Positions 1 through 8,091 of a DNA stretch of 64,000 nt are shown one piece after another. This DNA comes from an uncultured Robinsoniella sp. (GTDB lineage Bacteria; Bacillota; Clostridia; Lachnospirales; Lachnospiraceae). How positions within the stretch are numbered: the first letter of the stretch is position 1; the number at the start of each line of letters is the position of its first letter. Both the position numbers and the translations under genes were made by a program. The notes under the pieces were generated by a model. It did no database searches, had not been told where the DNA came from, and saw only the letters and a list, made by a program, of their open reading frames with translations. The stretch lies in assembly GCA_900540475.1 (NCBI GenBank), contig UQGG01000008.1, positions 1 through 64,000 of the forward strand, read 5' to 3'.

Positions 1-146
1 AAGTTTTTCGCTCCCGGGCCCAGTTTTTTCCGGCCTCCCGCCACAACTTCCATATTCGAAATCCGGTTAACCGCGTCACAAAATTTTTCAGCAATCCCTC
101 CTGCTCCCATAATTGCAAAACGAAATATTTTCTCCTGTTCCATCAT
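1..146 (-). CDS. Gfo/Idh/MocA-family oxidoreductase, N-terminal fragment
   Basis: Only the first 48 codons are inside the window; the gene continues past the left edge. It starts with two adjacent ATG codons (146 and 143) behind a GGGAGG ribosome binding site. The protein opens with a short beta strand and the dinucleotide-binding motif GAGGIAEKF, typical of the Rossmann domain of NAD(P)-dependent sugar and inositol dehydrogenases of the Gfo/Idh/MocA family. The substrate cannot be told from this fragment. It lies downstream of murA on the same strand but beyond a terminator, so it is probably its own transcription unit. Confidence 0.75.
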   Translation of the reverse strand, partial: MMEQEKIFRFAIMGAGGIAEKFCDAVNRISNMEVVAGGRKKLGPGAKN

Positions 147-218
147 GAATTCCTCCCATATTTTATTAAAATCCAAAGAAATAATTCTTTGTGTACAACC
201 TTTTGGCTCATTTTCCCC

Positions 219-265
219 GAAAATAAACAAAGAAAGGACAAAGGATTTATAAAAATCCTCCGTCC
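219..265 (-). terminator. Rho-independent terminator of murA
   Basis: On the minus strand a hairpin (arms 253-265 and 236-248: GGAC plus AGGATTT with small internal mismatches) is followed by the T-rich run TTTCTTTGTTTATTTT. It sits 20 bases after the murA stop codon. Confidence 0.65.
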
Positions 266-284
266 CTGACTGCTATATGGTGTT

Positions 285-1577
285 TCAACCAATTCTCAAT
301 TTAAATTTCTGAATTTCCTTTTCGCTGGAAACCTTTTCTATTTCAGCTCCAAGTCCACGGAGTTTATCTTCAAAACTCTCATAGCCACGCTGAATATAAA
401 CGATATCATCTACAATCGTAATTCCTTCTGCTGCAAGTCCTGCAATTACAAGGGCTGCCCCTGCTCTCAAATCCGGTGCGCTCACCTGTGCACCTGTCAG
501 TTTGTCCACTCCGTAGATAACTGCCGTATTGCCTTCTACCTTAACTGTTGCTCCCATTCTCGCAAGCTCATCCACATACTTAAAACGATTCTCAAAGATG
601 CTCTCAGTTACAATACTGGTTCCTGTTGCCAGTGCCAGGGTAACTCCGATCTGGGGCTGCATATCCGTAGGATATCCGGGATATGGTAATGTCTTAACAT
701 TGGTATTGCGTAACTGTTTTGACGCGACAACGCGTACCGCATCATCAAATTCTTCTACTTCACAGCCAATTTCAATTAATTTTGCTGTTGTGGCTTCTAA
801 ATGCTTTGGAATCACATTTCTCACCATAACATCACCCTTCGTTGCAGCTGCTGCAAACATGAAGGTTCCTGCTTCTATCTGATCCGGAATAATGGAATAT
901 TCTGTTTTATGAAGCTTCTCAACACCGCGGATACGAATTACATCGGTACCTGCGCCTTTGATATTTGCTCCCATACTGTTCAGGAAGTTTGCCACGTCAA
1001 CTACATGAGGCTCTCTTGCTGAATTTTCAATAATGGTATATCCTTCCGCCATGGTAGCCGCCATCATAATATTAATTGTAGCACCAACGGAAACAGTATC
1101 TAAAAATATATGCTTGCCAACGAGTCTGTCCGCCTGGGCAACAATTGCGCCATGCTGGATACTCACCTTTGCTCCTAATGCCTTAAAACCTTTCAAATGC
1201 AAATCAATCGGCCTGCTGCCAATATTGCATCCGCCCGGCAGAGGTACTTCTGCCTTCTTGTATTTTCCTAATAACGCTCCTAATAAATAGTAAGAGGCTC
1301 TTATCTTCTTTATGAACTCATAATCCACGCTGACACTGCCAATCATGGAGCCATTAATTAAAACTGCGCTCCTGCTTACTCGTTCCACCTTGGCGCCAAT
1401 TACACTGATAGCTTCTAACAGTACATTCACGTCCTGTACATCTGGTAAATTTTCTACTAGTATGGTCTCATCTGTCATAATTGCGGCCGCAAGGATTCCA
1501 AGCGCTGCATTCTTAGCCCCACCGATTTCAACATCACCTACCAGTGGGTTACCGCCTTTAATAATATATTGTTCCAT
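285..1577 (-). CDS. murA: UDP-N-acetylglucosamine 1-carboxyvinyltransferase (MurA)
   Basis: Cytoplasmic enzyme of the first committed step of peptidoglycan synthesis: transfer of enolpyruvate from PEP to UDP-GlcNAc. At 430 residues it is full length for the EPSP synthase-like family. The active-site loop PLPGGCNIGSRP places the catalytic (fosfomycin-target) cysteine at Cys117. Family landmarks GGAKNAALG at the N terminus, REPHVVD, DQIEAGTF and the C-terminal RGYESFEDKLRGLGA are all present. The ATG at 1577 follows AGAGGTG. Low-GC Gram-positives often carry two MurA paralogues and I cannot tell which this is. It has its own promoter at 1678-1705 and a terminator at 219-265, so it looks monocistronic. 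Confidence 0.97.
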   Translation of the reverse strand: MEQYIIKGGNPLVGDVEIGGAKNAALGILAAAIMTDETILVENLPDVQDVNVLLEAISVIGAKVERVSRSAVLINGSMIGSVSVDYEFIKKIRASYYLLGALLGKYKKAEVPLPGGCNIGSRPIDLHLKGFKALGAKVSIQHGAIVAQADRLVGKHIFLDTVSVGATINIMMAATMAEGYTIIENSAREPHVVDVANFLNSMGANIKGAGTDVIRIRGVEKLHKTEYSIIPDQIEAGTFMFAAAATKGDVMVRNVIPKHLEATTAKLIEIGCEVEEFDDAVRVVASKQLRNTNVKTLPYPGYPTDMQPQIGVTLALATGTSIVTESIFENRFKYVDELARMGATVKVEGNTAVIYGVDKLTGAQVSAPDLRAGAALVIAGLAAEGITIVDDIVYIQRGYESFEDKLRGLGAEIEKVSSEKEIQKFKLRIG

Positions 1578-1677
1578 AGGACACCTCTATACTTATTTAT
1601 ACTCTCTTCAAATCTACAGACAAAAACGACCCCTCGAATTTTGTCTCACTGTTACCCCTTTAAAATATCTAAACTAT

Positions 1678-1705
1678 ATTATATCACATTCTTTACTTTT
1701 GTAAA
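1678..1705 (-). promoter_or_regulatory. Predicted sigma-A promoter of murA
   Basis: On the minus strand TTTACA (1700-1705), 16-base spacer, TATAAT (1678-1683) with the extended -10 TGA just before it. It lies about 100 bases upstream of the murA ATG in an otherwise A+T-rich 255-base gap in which I see no gene. Confidence 0.55.
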
Positions 1706-1832
1706 CAAAAATTAAAATTTAAGTAATTTTTTCCATATATCTTTCAAAAAAAATACAATCAAAAAGCATTTCCTGTGCACTATTACCCCTAAAATATGGC
1801 AAAATGTTACAAAATTATGTATTTCTATTTGT

Positions 1833-2372
1833 CTATTTTTTTCTGCGCTTCGATCTGTCTCCAGGTGCAATTCCCAGTTTTTTCAAACCTTCCACAACTG
1901 CATCCAGTGTCTCTTCCACCGTCATTCCGGCCTCATTGACAACAATATCTGCATATTTATCATAAAGCGGCGTCCGCTCATCAAACAGATTCCAAAGGGT
2001 CTGACCCTCTCTCAGAACTACACCGCGTCCTTTCAGATCTCCCAGACGCTCTGACAAAGGTTCGTAATCTAATTGTAAATAAATTACAGTTCCAATGCGG
2101 CTTAAGTTCTCCATTGCCTCTTTTCCGTATACCACGCTGCCTCCGGTAGCGATTACGGCATTTTCTTCCTGAATCCGGCTGTTCACCCTGTTTTCTATTT
2201 CAATAAACCCATCTACGCCGTCTTCTTCAATAATCTCCCGAAGCAGTCTGTCTTCCTGCTCCTGAATCAATATATCCGCATCTACGAAATGATATCCCAG
2301 CACTTTAGCCAGAATTACCCCGACAGTACTTTTGCCTACGCCCGGCATTCCGATTAAAACCACGTTACTCAT
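1833..2372 (-). CDS. aroK: Shikimate kinase
   Basis: ATP-dependent 3-phosphorylation of shikimate in the aromatic amino acid pathway. The 179-residue protein has the P-loop GMPGVGKST at residues 8-16, the shikimate-binding VDADILIQ segment after strand 2, and the lid and C-terminal arginine motif ending in ERTPLYDKYAD. The usual GGG shikimate-binding turn reads GGS (IATGGSVVY), a conservative variant. The C terminus is a short basic tail (RSKRRKK). Start ATG at 2372 follows a GAGGTATAC site. No other aro genes are adjacent, so it is separated from the rest of the pathway. Confidence 0.93.
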   Translation of the reverse strand: MSNVVLIGMPGVGKSTVGVILAKVLGYHFVDADILIQEQEDRLLREIIEEDGVDGFIEIENRVNSRIQEENAVIATGGSVVYGKEAMENLSRIGTVIYLQLDYEPLSERLGDLKGRGVVLREGQTLWNLFDERTPLYDKYADIVVNEAGMTVEETLDAVVEGLKKLGIAPGDRSKRRKK

Positions 2373-2530
2373 TTGTATACCTCATTCACTTATTTCCGCT
2401 GACAGCGTTCCGTATTAGCACACTTGCAAATCCATCCAGCTGCGGCTGCGAGGATCAGATCTCCAAACGATTACGGCTGGGGTATCTGATTGTTGTTACA
2501 TCTTAACATAGAAACTCCGTTGTTGCAAGC

Positions 2531-2583
2531 TTACAATCAAAATGCAGCCTTATATCAGGGTTTTAACCCCATATAAGACTGCC
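2531..2583 (-). terminator. Long terminator hairpin after the HAAS membrane protein gene
   Basis: On the minus strand an imperfect stem of about 17 bp (arms 2583-2565 and 2563-2545, GCAG..CTTATAT..GGGGTT against AACCCT..ATATAAGGCTGC) is followed by ATTTTGATTG. It lies 75-110 bases after the stop codon at 2656. The rest of the 2373-2655 gap holds the tandem repeat listed next and the aroK upstream region. Confidence 0.6.
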
Positions 2584-2600
2584 TTTCAAACTCCTTTGCT

Positions 2601-2655
2601 GATGCTGTTCTGTGCTATTCCGATACTGTTCTATGCTATTCCGATGCTGCTCTGC
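2601..2655 (-). repeat. 21-bp tandem repeat directly after a stop codon, in frame with the upstream ORF
   Basis: About 2.6 copies of a 21-bp unit (2601-2621, 2622-2642, 2643-2655) lie immediately downstream of the TAA of the membrane protein gene at 2656. Read in the same frame past that stop they encode the heptads HRNSIEQ and YRNSTEQ, and the frame stays open to 2567. The repeat looks like a coding tail cut off by a nonsense change. Confidence 0.6.
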
Positions 2656-3621
2656 TTAAGCATTTCCTTTAAGGCTGGAATAAGCCGATGCAAAGATTCC
2701 GAACAAAATACCGGCTGCCGGAAAGACAATCCAGCATATTTTCCATCCTTCAAAGCCAATTCCCCAAACGAGAAAAACCAAAGCTGCAATAGGAAATACA
2801 ACTGCTGCCACTGCTCCGATTACTTTGTTTTTCCGCTGCTCTTCTACGGCAAATTCTTCAATTTTCAGAAGACGTTTGCAGCATTCAGACCTTGTTCCAA
2901 ATACAATAAACAGGTATACTGCCGCTGCAATCATAATCAGTAAAAGACTGACTCCTGCAACAGATGCTTTGTTATTCATGAATCTGCCCAATATGACCGG
3001 AATCGGAGATGCAATACACAGGCTTACACCTACAATTATAGAAACAACCATTGTGGGTCTTTCCTGTTCGATTAATCTTTCCAAAAATGCCTTTGTTTCA
3101 TATGATATCTGAAATTCCCCTTTTTCAATATTCTTATATTTTTCCAGGGAAAAACCGGAATATATAAATAATCCTACCGAAATAATGATTACGAAAAGCA
3201 GTGGAAACAGTGTGATGCTGACCAACAGATTTTCGTTCATCCCACGGTCATCCAAAAGCCCGAACATAAGCACCATGTAGGCCACTCCCAGCAGAATGAT
3301 GTCCACTCCGACTGCCACCAGCTTTGCACTTTTCTTACTCTTTTTCAGATATTCGTCTACTTCTGCACTGGTCATCTGGTTATAATCACTGCGGCTGCCT
3401 GCACTCTGCGGATCAATTCCAAATTCTTTTATCAGCTCATCAATATTGCCGAATTCAGAGATTACAATCCCTACCGCTTCATTTTCGGTCTTACCATCCC
3501 TTTTTAATTCCTGGTATTTTTCTTCCATATTACACAGAATTTCTTCCTTCAGATGTTCCATCTCCCTGGACATCATAAGTCCCCGAAACATGGTATCCAC
3601 ATATGTTCTAATCGTATCCAT
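2656..3621 (-). CDS. HAAS/DUF1700-type membrane protein, partner of PadR regulator
   Basis: A 321-residue protein with a cytoplasmic helical N-terminal domain (residues 1-70; segments LKEEILCNMEEKY and ISEFGNIDELIKEFG typical of the HAAS/DUF1700 helical domain), then about six hydrophobic membrane segments (roughly residues 100-125, 130-155, 190-215, 220-245, 265-287 and 292-312). Its ATG shares one base with the TGA of the PadR gene, so the two are translationally coupled. Families of this kind are nearly always encoded beside a PadR repressor and are linked to envelope or stress signalling; the molecular job is unknown. The last residues SLKGNA are followed, past the stop, by in-frame heptad repeats and then a related SLKGS segment. 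Confidence 0.75.
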   Translation of the reverse strand: MDTIRTYVDTMFRGLMMSREMEHLKEEILCNMEEKYQELKRDGKTENEAVGIVISEFGNIDELIKEFGIDPQSAGSRSDYNQMTSAEVDEYLKKSKKSAKLVAVGVDIILLGVAYMVLMFGLLDDRGMNENLLVSITLFPLLFVIIISVGLFIYSGFSLEKYKNIEKGEFQISYETKAFLERLIEQERPTMVVSIIVGVSLCIASPIPVILGRFMNNKASVAGVSLLLIMIAAAVYLFIVFGTRSECCKRLLKIEEFAVEEQRKNKVIGAVAAVVFPIAALVFLVWGIGFEGWKICWIVFPAAGILFGIFASAYSSLKGNA

Positions 3622-3950
3622 CAGCTCATCTCCTTTAAAAATTTATTAATTACTTCCTTTGTCAATTTCCATTCTTCGCATTTTTCACTGAGGTATTTCT
3701 TTCCGGTTTCCGTAATTCGAAAATAAGTCCTTCTTTTTCCGTAGGTCTCATCTCCAAAATAAGATTCAATATATCCATTCTTCTCCAAACGGTTAAATGC
3801 GGAATAGAGTGTTGTTTCCTTCATTACGTATTTTTCATCTGAGATCCGCTTGATTTCCTTGGAAATTTCATACCCATAGGAATCCCCCTTTGACAGGATA
3901 CTTAGAAGAATTGAGTCATTATAACCCCTTAAAACATCGCTGCTGATCAA
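3621..3950 (-). CDS. PadR-family transcriptional repressor
   Basis: The 109-residue protein is a typical short PadR winged helix: an N-terminal helix (DSILLSILSKGDSYGYEI), a recognition helix region (KETTLYSAFNRLEKNGYI) and the beta wing with the FGDETYGKRRTYFRIT segment, then a dimerisation helix. The only usable start is TTG at 3950, behind GGGGGCGGGG; no ATG lies at the right place. It overlaps the next gene by one base. An inverted repeat inside its own promoter (3995-4033) suggests autorepression, usual in this family. Confidence 0.9.
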   Translation of the reverse strand: MISSDVLRGYNDSILLSILSKGDSYGYEISKEIKRISDEKYVMKETTLYSAFNRLEKNGYIESYFGDETYGKRRTYFRITETGKKYLSEKCEEWKLTKEVINKFLKEMS

Positions 3951-3994
3951 ATCCCCGCCCCCTGTTCTTCATCACGTAGAGTAATTACTTTATC

Positions 3995-4033
3995 TGATGA
4001 AGTAATAATAACACAATTACTCCATCACGTAAA
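3995..4033 (-). promoter_or_regulatory. padR promoter with overlapping inverted-repeat operator
   Basis: On the minus strand TTTACG (4028-4033), 17-base spacer, TATTAT (4005-4010). The inverted repeat TGATGGAGTAAT (4027-4016) and ATTACTTCATCA (4006-3995), separated by 9 bases, covers the spacer and the -10. Another ATTACT half-site lies at 3984-3989, and the sequence CATCACGTA(G/A)AGTA occurs twice (3970 and 4023). This fits a PadR autorepression site. Confidence 0.6.
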
Positions 4034-4116
4034 GTACTTTTTTATTTTTATGCAATAAAATGGAGATATTGAATGAACAATATCCCCATACTACCGCTGC
4101 TCGTTATTCTGTTGCT

Positions 4117-7100
4117 CTATAAATATTTCTCCAGGGTATGAAATAATTTATCCACATCTACCGGTTTTACCAGATACCCGTTCATTCCCGCTTCAAAAGC
4201 CAGGGTTTTATCTTCATCAAATGCATTTGCGGACATTGCTATTATGGGAATGGTCCCTGCATCTTTCTTTTGCACGCTTCTGATGGCTCTGGCGGCATCC
4301 AGCCCATTCATCACGGGCATCCGAATATCCATAAGAACAGCCAGATAATAATTTTCCGGCATACTCTGAAACTTTTCCAGTGCCTCTGTCCCATTCTCTG
4401 CTGTGTCTACCACGATCTTATGCAGCTCCAGCAGGGACTTTGCTATTTCCATGTTAAGTGCATTGTCCTCTACGAGAAGAACATGCTGGCCGTTCAGGTG
4501 ATAACCTTTTTTTACTTCCGGCTCCTTATTCGTAATCTGAAGCTGTAACAGAGTATCACACAATGTGGACTTAAATAACGGTTTCGGTATAAAATAATCA
4601 GCACCTGCCGCTTTTGCTTCTGTCTCTATTGTGCTCCAGTCATATGCAGAGATGATGATAATCATCGTATTTTCCCCGGTTAACTCACGTATTTTTCTGG
4701 TGGTCGCCACACCATCCATATCCGGCATCTTCCAGTCTATTAACGCAATGTCAAACAGACATTCATTTGCCAGCGCCGTCTCCACTTCTTCAACTGCCCG
4801 CTGCCCGGAATCAACCCAGACTGACCTGGCGCCGATATTGGAAAGAATCATGGACGCCTGTTCCCCTACTATACTGTCATCATCTACGATCAGGACACTA
4901 ATCCCTTTTAAAAGTTCTTTTGATTTGCGGTCACTATCCTCATGAGCATCGTTATCTGTCACACCAAGCGGGATTTCCACTTTAAAGGAAGTTCCTTTTC
5001 CTAAAGTACTTTCCACCTGAATGCTGCCTCTCATCAGCTGAACCAGATTCTGCACAATGGACAGCCCCAGCCCGCTTCCCGTTTGATTTCTGGCCATATC
5101 GGTATTTTCCTGCTCAAATGGCTGATATAATTTTTTCAGAAAGTCATCTGACATGCCCACACCGGTATCTGAAACGGTAAATTCCAAAACAGCCGATCCT
5201 TCAGATCGTCTGACTTCCTGTACGCCCAGGAGAATATTTCCTCCCGAACGGGTGAACTTAAGCGCATTGGAAATCAGATTCATTAATATCTGGTTCAGGC
5301 GGAGGGAATCTCCTATATAGAAATGCTCCAGCGGTTCCACATGGTGAACTTCAAAATCAATCCCGCGCATTACTGACTGGGGATAAATAACTTCGGTTAA
5401 ATTCTTTATAAATGCGGTGAAATCAAACCGCGAATTGGCAAGAACCATTTTTCCGCGTTCGATCTTGGACATATCTAAAATATCATTGATCAGGGCAAGC
5501 AGATATCGGGATGATGCATCAATTTTCTGAAAGCAATCCAGCATTCTGCTTTTATCATCTATTTTTAACTGCCCGATTGTACTCATTCCTATAATTGCAT
5601 TCATTGGCGTGCGGATATCATGACTCATCCTGGATAAGAAATCAGATTTGGCATTATTGGCTGATTCCGCAGCCGCCAGCGTATCCCGCAAGAGCTGCTC
5701 CTGGCGTGCCTTCTCTGCCCTTTGTTCATCCAGAACCCGGAACAGCATGATTGCAAGGACGTCGTCATCGTATGGATTGTCCACAAATATAACATGGGTT
5801 GCGATCCAATGATACTTTCCGTCATCTCCCATCTGCCTTAATTCCGAATAAATGTCATGGCTGCCGCTTTCAACTCTCTTTAACATGCCCGCTCTCTCAA
5901 ATGTCCGCCGGTACTCTTCCCGGTAGGACGGATAGATCAGAGTATGAACTTTATCTACCATCTCATTATAAGCTCCCTGGACATCATGCTGCATAATAAA
6001 GTGCCCTGTAGTCAGACAGTCATATGTATTTTGGGTTAAGTTGATTTTCATGATTAATGGATATGCGGTAAAAATGGCAGCTCTCAAGATCTGATTTTCC
6101 AGCAGCTGTCCCTGTTCCCGCTCCCTGGAAAGCTGCTTGTTCTCAGTAATATCATTCAATACAGCCTGAATCACCTCAACGCCATTGGCATTGATAAGCC
6201 GTTCCATATATACACTGATCCAATACCTGGTCCCATCTTTGCGGATTCCTTCTCTTTCATAAGACGCTTTGTCACCGGTGCACTTTAAGCCGTCAAATAT
6301 GAACCGGTAATACTGGTTTTCTTCTTTTAATATTAAATCAAAAGTATCCCTTTTGTTCTGTAGAAAATCCTCTTCATTATATCCATAAATTTCCCATGCA
6401 CAGCGGTTTGCATAATATATTTTATGACTTGGCTCTGTACTGAGCTGAATAATTCCGCTGGGAATGGTATTATAGAGCTGTGTCAGGAAATCAGCCTGCC
6501 TTTTCACATCCCGGTTTGCTTTCAAAAGCTTGAACTCCTGGTTTTTACGATCGGATATATCTGTGATAAAGCAGGATATAGAGGGTTTATCTCCATCCTC
6601 AACTCTCTTGCCAATATCCAGGATCCACAAAACTTTTCCATCAGGACGCAGAATCCGGTATTCTATTGAATAATGATCTCCTTCTTTAAAAGCTTGTTCG
6701 ACCCGCTGCCTTACTTTTTCATAATCTTCCGGAAATATAAAGTCCCGGAAACAAATCTGGGTTTTATCATCATATCCGTTATCACTTTCACATCCTAACA
6801 CCTGGCAGAGCCCGGTGCTGATCCAGCTGACAGTAAAGTACTCATCCATTTTGCAGACTGCCATCCCTCCCGGAAGCTGTGACATCATCAGTTCAATCTG
6901 GCGGTTCTGCTCGATCACCTTTTCCTGCATCTTCTCATAGGCTTCCTTTGCAGCCTCAACCGGAAACAACTCATCATCTCCCAAAGCTGACAGTGGAACT
7001 GAATTATGTATATGCATAGCTTCAAGACCAGTTTCCGTTCTTCTGAATATAAAGGTAACTCTTTGCCTGGTATGCATGTTCATTCCGGTATTAGGTTTTG

Positions 7101-7383
7101 CTTCAAGCATACTTTCCCCCTCACAGAGGTAATAATCAGGTCCCAGTTTGGATACTACGTAACGCTCATCCCACATATGACAAAGAATCAGATCATCTTT
7201 TCCCTCCAGAAAGTGACGGCTAACTTCTTCCTTACCTTCAGCGCGCTGTTTCTCCCCCGCTCCCAGCCAGATAATGTCCTGGCTCAACGCAGAAATTAAA
7301 TAATCAATATCTCCTTCACAAAAATATTTCTTCAATAAATTATCGGCAAAAGTTATAATTTCATTCTCTTCATAATTTGTCAT
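4117..7383 (-). CDS. Hybrid sensor histidine kinase with NTF2-like and PAS sensor domains and two receiver domains
   Basis: A 1088-residue soluble-looking multi-domain kinase; no membrane segment or signal peptide is evident. Residues about 5-130 look like an NTF2/SnoaL-like fold (FADNLLKKYFCEGDIDYLI, IIWLGAGE), followed by PAS domains (about 165-280, 295-415 and a weaker one to 550), a HisKA domain with the phospho-acceptor His588 in SRMSHDIRTP, an HATPase domain (Asn706, GVGMSD, GSGLGLSIV), and two receiver domains with acidic pockets and acceptors Asp883 (first) and Asp1019 (second). There is no C-terminal HPt domain, so phosphate must go to a separate HPt or regulator. It is flanked by PadR and the cold-shock gene and stands alone, so the target genes are unknown. 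Such cytosolic hybrid kinases are frequent in Lachnospiraceae. Confidence 0.9.
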   Translation of the reverse strand: MTNYEENEIITFADNLLKKYFCEGDIDYLISALSQDIIWLGAGEKQRAEGKEEVSRHFLEGKDDLILCHMWDERYVVSKLGPDYYLCEGESMLEAKPNTGMNMHTRQRVTFIFRRTETGLEAMHIHNSVPLSALGDDELFPVEAAKEAYEKMQEKVIEQNRQIELMMSQLPGGMAVCKMDEYFTVSWISTGLCQVLGCESDNGYDDKTQICFRDFIFPEDYEKVRQRVEQAFKEGDHYSIEYRILRPDGKVLWILDIGKRVEDGDKPSISCFITDISDRKNQEFKLLKANRDVKRQADFLTQLYNTIPSGIIQLSTEPSHKIYYANRCAWEIYGYNEEDFLQNKRDTFDLILKEENQYYRFIFDGLKCTGDKASYEREGIRKDGTRYWISVYMERLINANGVEVIQAVLNDITENKQLSREREQGQLLENQILRAAIFTAYPLIMKINLTQNTYDCLTTGHFIMQHDVQGAYNEMVDKVHTLIYPSYREEYRRTFERAGMLKRVESGSHDIYSELRQMGDDGKYHWIATHVIFVDNPYDDDVLAIMLFRVLDEQRAEKARQEQLLRDTLAAAESANNAKSDFLSRMSHDIRTPMNAIIGMSTIGQLKIDDKSRMLDCFQKIDASSRYLLALINDILDMSKIERGKMVLANSRFDFTAFIKNLTEVIYPQSVMRGIDFEVHHVEPLEHFYIGDSLRLNQILMNLISNALKFTRSGGNILLGVQEVRRSEGSAVLEFTVSDTGVGMSDDFLKKLYQPFEQENTDMARNQTGSGLGLSIVQNLVQLMRGSIQVESTLGKGTSFKVEIPLGVTDNDAHEDSDRKSKELLKGISVLIVDDDSIVGEQASMILSNIGARSVWVDSGQRAVEEVETALANECLFDIALIDWKMPDMDGVATTRKIRELTGENTMIIIISAYDWSTIETEAKAAGADYFIPKPLFKSTLCDTLLQLQITNKEPEVKKGYHLNGQHVLLVEDNALNMEIAKSLLELHKIVVDTAENGTEALEKFQSMPENYYLAVLMDIRMPVMNGLDAARAIRSVQKKDAGTIPIIAMSANAFDEDKTLAFEAGMNGYLVKPVDVDKLFHTLEKYL

Positions 7384-7539
7384 AACCGTTAAACTCCTTT
7401 ATTTCCAGAAAGTACCTGTTTCTTGTTTTATTTTATCACAATTATTAACGAATAGATAGAGGTTCTAACCCAGAAAAATCAGAGGATTTTCCTTAAAATA
7501 TTTTCCTATCAGAATGCCCTTAAATTCCTTATTTTTTGC

Positions 7540-7568
7540 TTGACATTTTCCCCTTAAACGACTATAAT
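7540..7568 (+). promoter_or_regulatory. Consensus sigma-A promoter of the cold-shock gene
   Basis: TTGACA (7540-7545), exactly 17 bases, TATAAT (7563-7568): a perfect consensus promoter. Transcription should start near 7575, giving a leader of about 130 bases. The 7384-7706 gap otherwise contains the upstream region of the minus-strand kinase and the leader hairpin. Confidence 0.85.
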
Positions 7569-7602
7569 TTGACTTGTATCAAAGATTTATTGGATGTAAA
7601 GT

Positions 7603-7674
7603 AATTCACTAGTTATTAGAGATTATATTTAACACCTATATAATCTGTAATAGCTGGTGAATTTTTTATTTTCA
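7603..7674 (+). promoter_or_regulatory. Long leader hairpin followed by a U-tract (attenuator-like) in the csp 5' UTR
   Basis: Two 26-base arms (7603-7628 and 7638-7663) match at 23 positions, with two of the differences forming G-U pairs in the plus-strand RNA, around a 9-base loop. TTTTTATTTTC follows directly. The structure has the form of an intrinsic terminator yet lies between a consensus promoter and the coding region, so it may work as an attenuator or temperature-sensitive leader. Confidence 0.6.
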
Positions 7675-7706
7675 AGAGCACAATATTCTAATGGAGGTAC
7701 CACAAA

Positions 7707-7907
7707 ATGAACAAAGGTACAGTGAAATGGTTTAACGCAGAAAAAGGTTACGGATTTATCACAGGAGAAGACGGAGCAGATGTATTTGTACATTTCTCAG
7801 CTATCCAGGGAGACGGCTTCAAATCTCTTGAAGAAGGTCAGGCAGTTTCTTATGATTTAACTGAAGGCGCTCGCGGAATGCAGGCAGCTAACGTTGAAAA
7901 AATGTAA
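7707..7907 (+). CDS. Cold-shock domain protein (CspA/CspB family)
   Basis: A 66-residue single cold-shock domain protein that binds single-stranded nucleic acid and acts as an RNA chaperone. RNP1 is present as KGYGFI (residues 13-18) and RNP2 as VFVHF; the N-terminal start MNKGTVKWFNAEKG is typical. The ATG lies 8 bases after GGAGGT (7693-7698). Expression is probably strong (consensus promoter) and post-transcriptionally controlled through the 130-base leader with its long hairpin, in keeping with csp leaders that sense temperature. A terminator follows at 7931-7980. The gene is monocistronic. Confidence 0.96.
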   Translation: MNKGTVKWFNAEKGYGFITGEDGADVFVHFSAIQGDGFKSLEEGQAVSYDLTEGARGMQAANVEKM

Positions 7908-7930
7908 TTTTGATTAATCTTGCGAAACCG

Positions 7931-7980
7931 GAATAGGGTTGTTATACTATGTATTTAGTATAGCAACCTTATTCTTTTTC
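7931..7980 (+). terminator. Rho-independent terminator of the cold-shock gene
   Basis: A hairpin with arms GAATAGGGTTGTTATACTA and TAGTATAGCAACCTTATTC (one bulged position and wobble) is followed by CTTTTTC. Confidence 0.85.
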
Positions 7981-7998
7981 GTTTCCTTTTATCCATAT

Positions 7999-8062
7999 AA
8001 AAGCGCAGACGGGATATCGGCACCTGTATGAAACAGGGCGTTTATCCTATCTGCGCTTTTCG
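7999..8062 (-). terminator. Branched hairpin terminator of nrdD
   Basis: Outer arms AAAAGCGCAGA and TCTGCGCTTTT with inner GGATA/TATCC enclose a second small hairpin (ACCTGT/ACAGGG). On the minus strand it is followed by TTTTATATGG. The A-rich left flank lets it work in both directions between the convergent csp and nrdD genes. Confidence 0.75.
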
Positions 8063-8091
8063 TTATTTCCATAAATTTTTTAATCGCTGTT

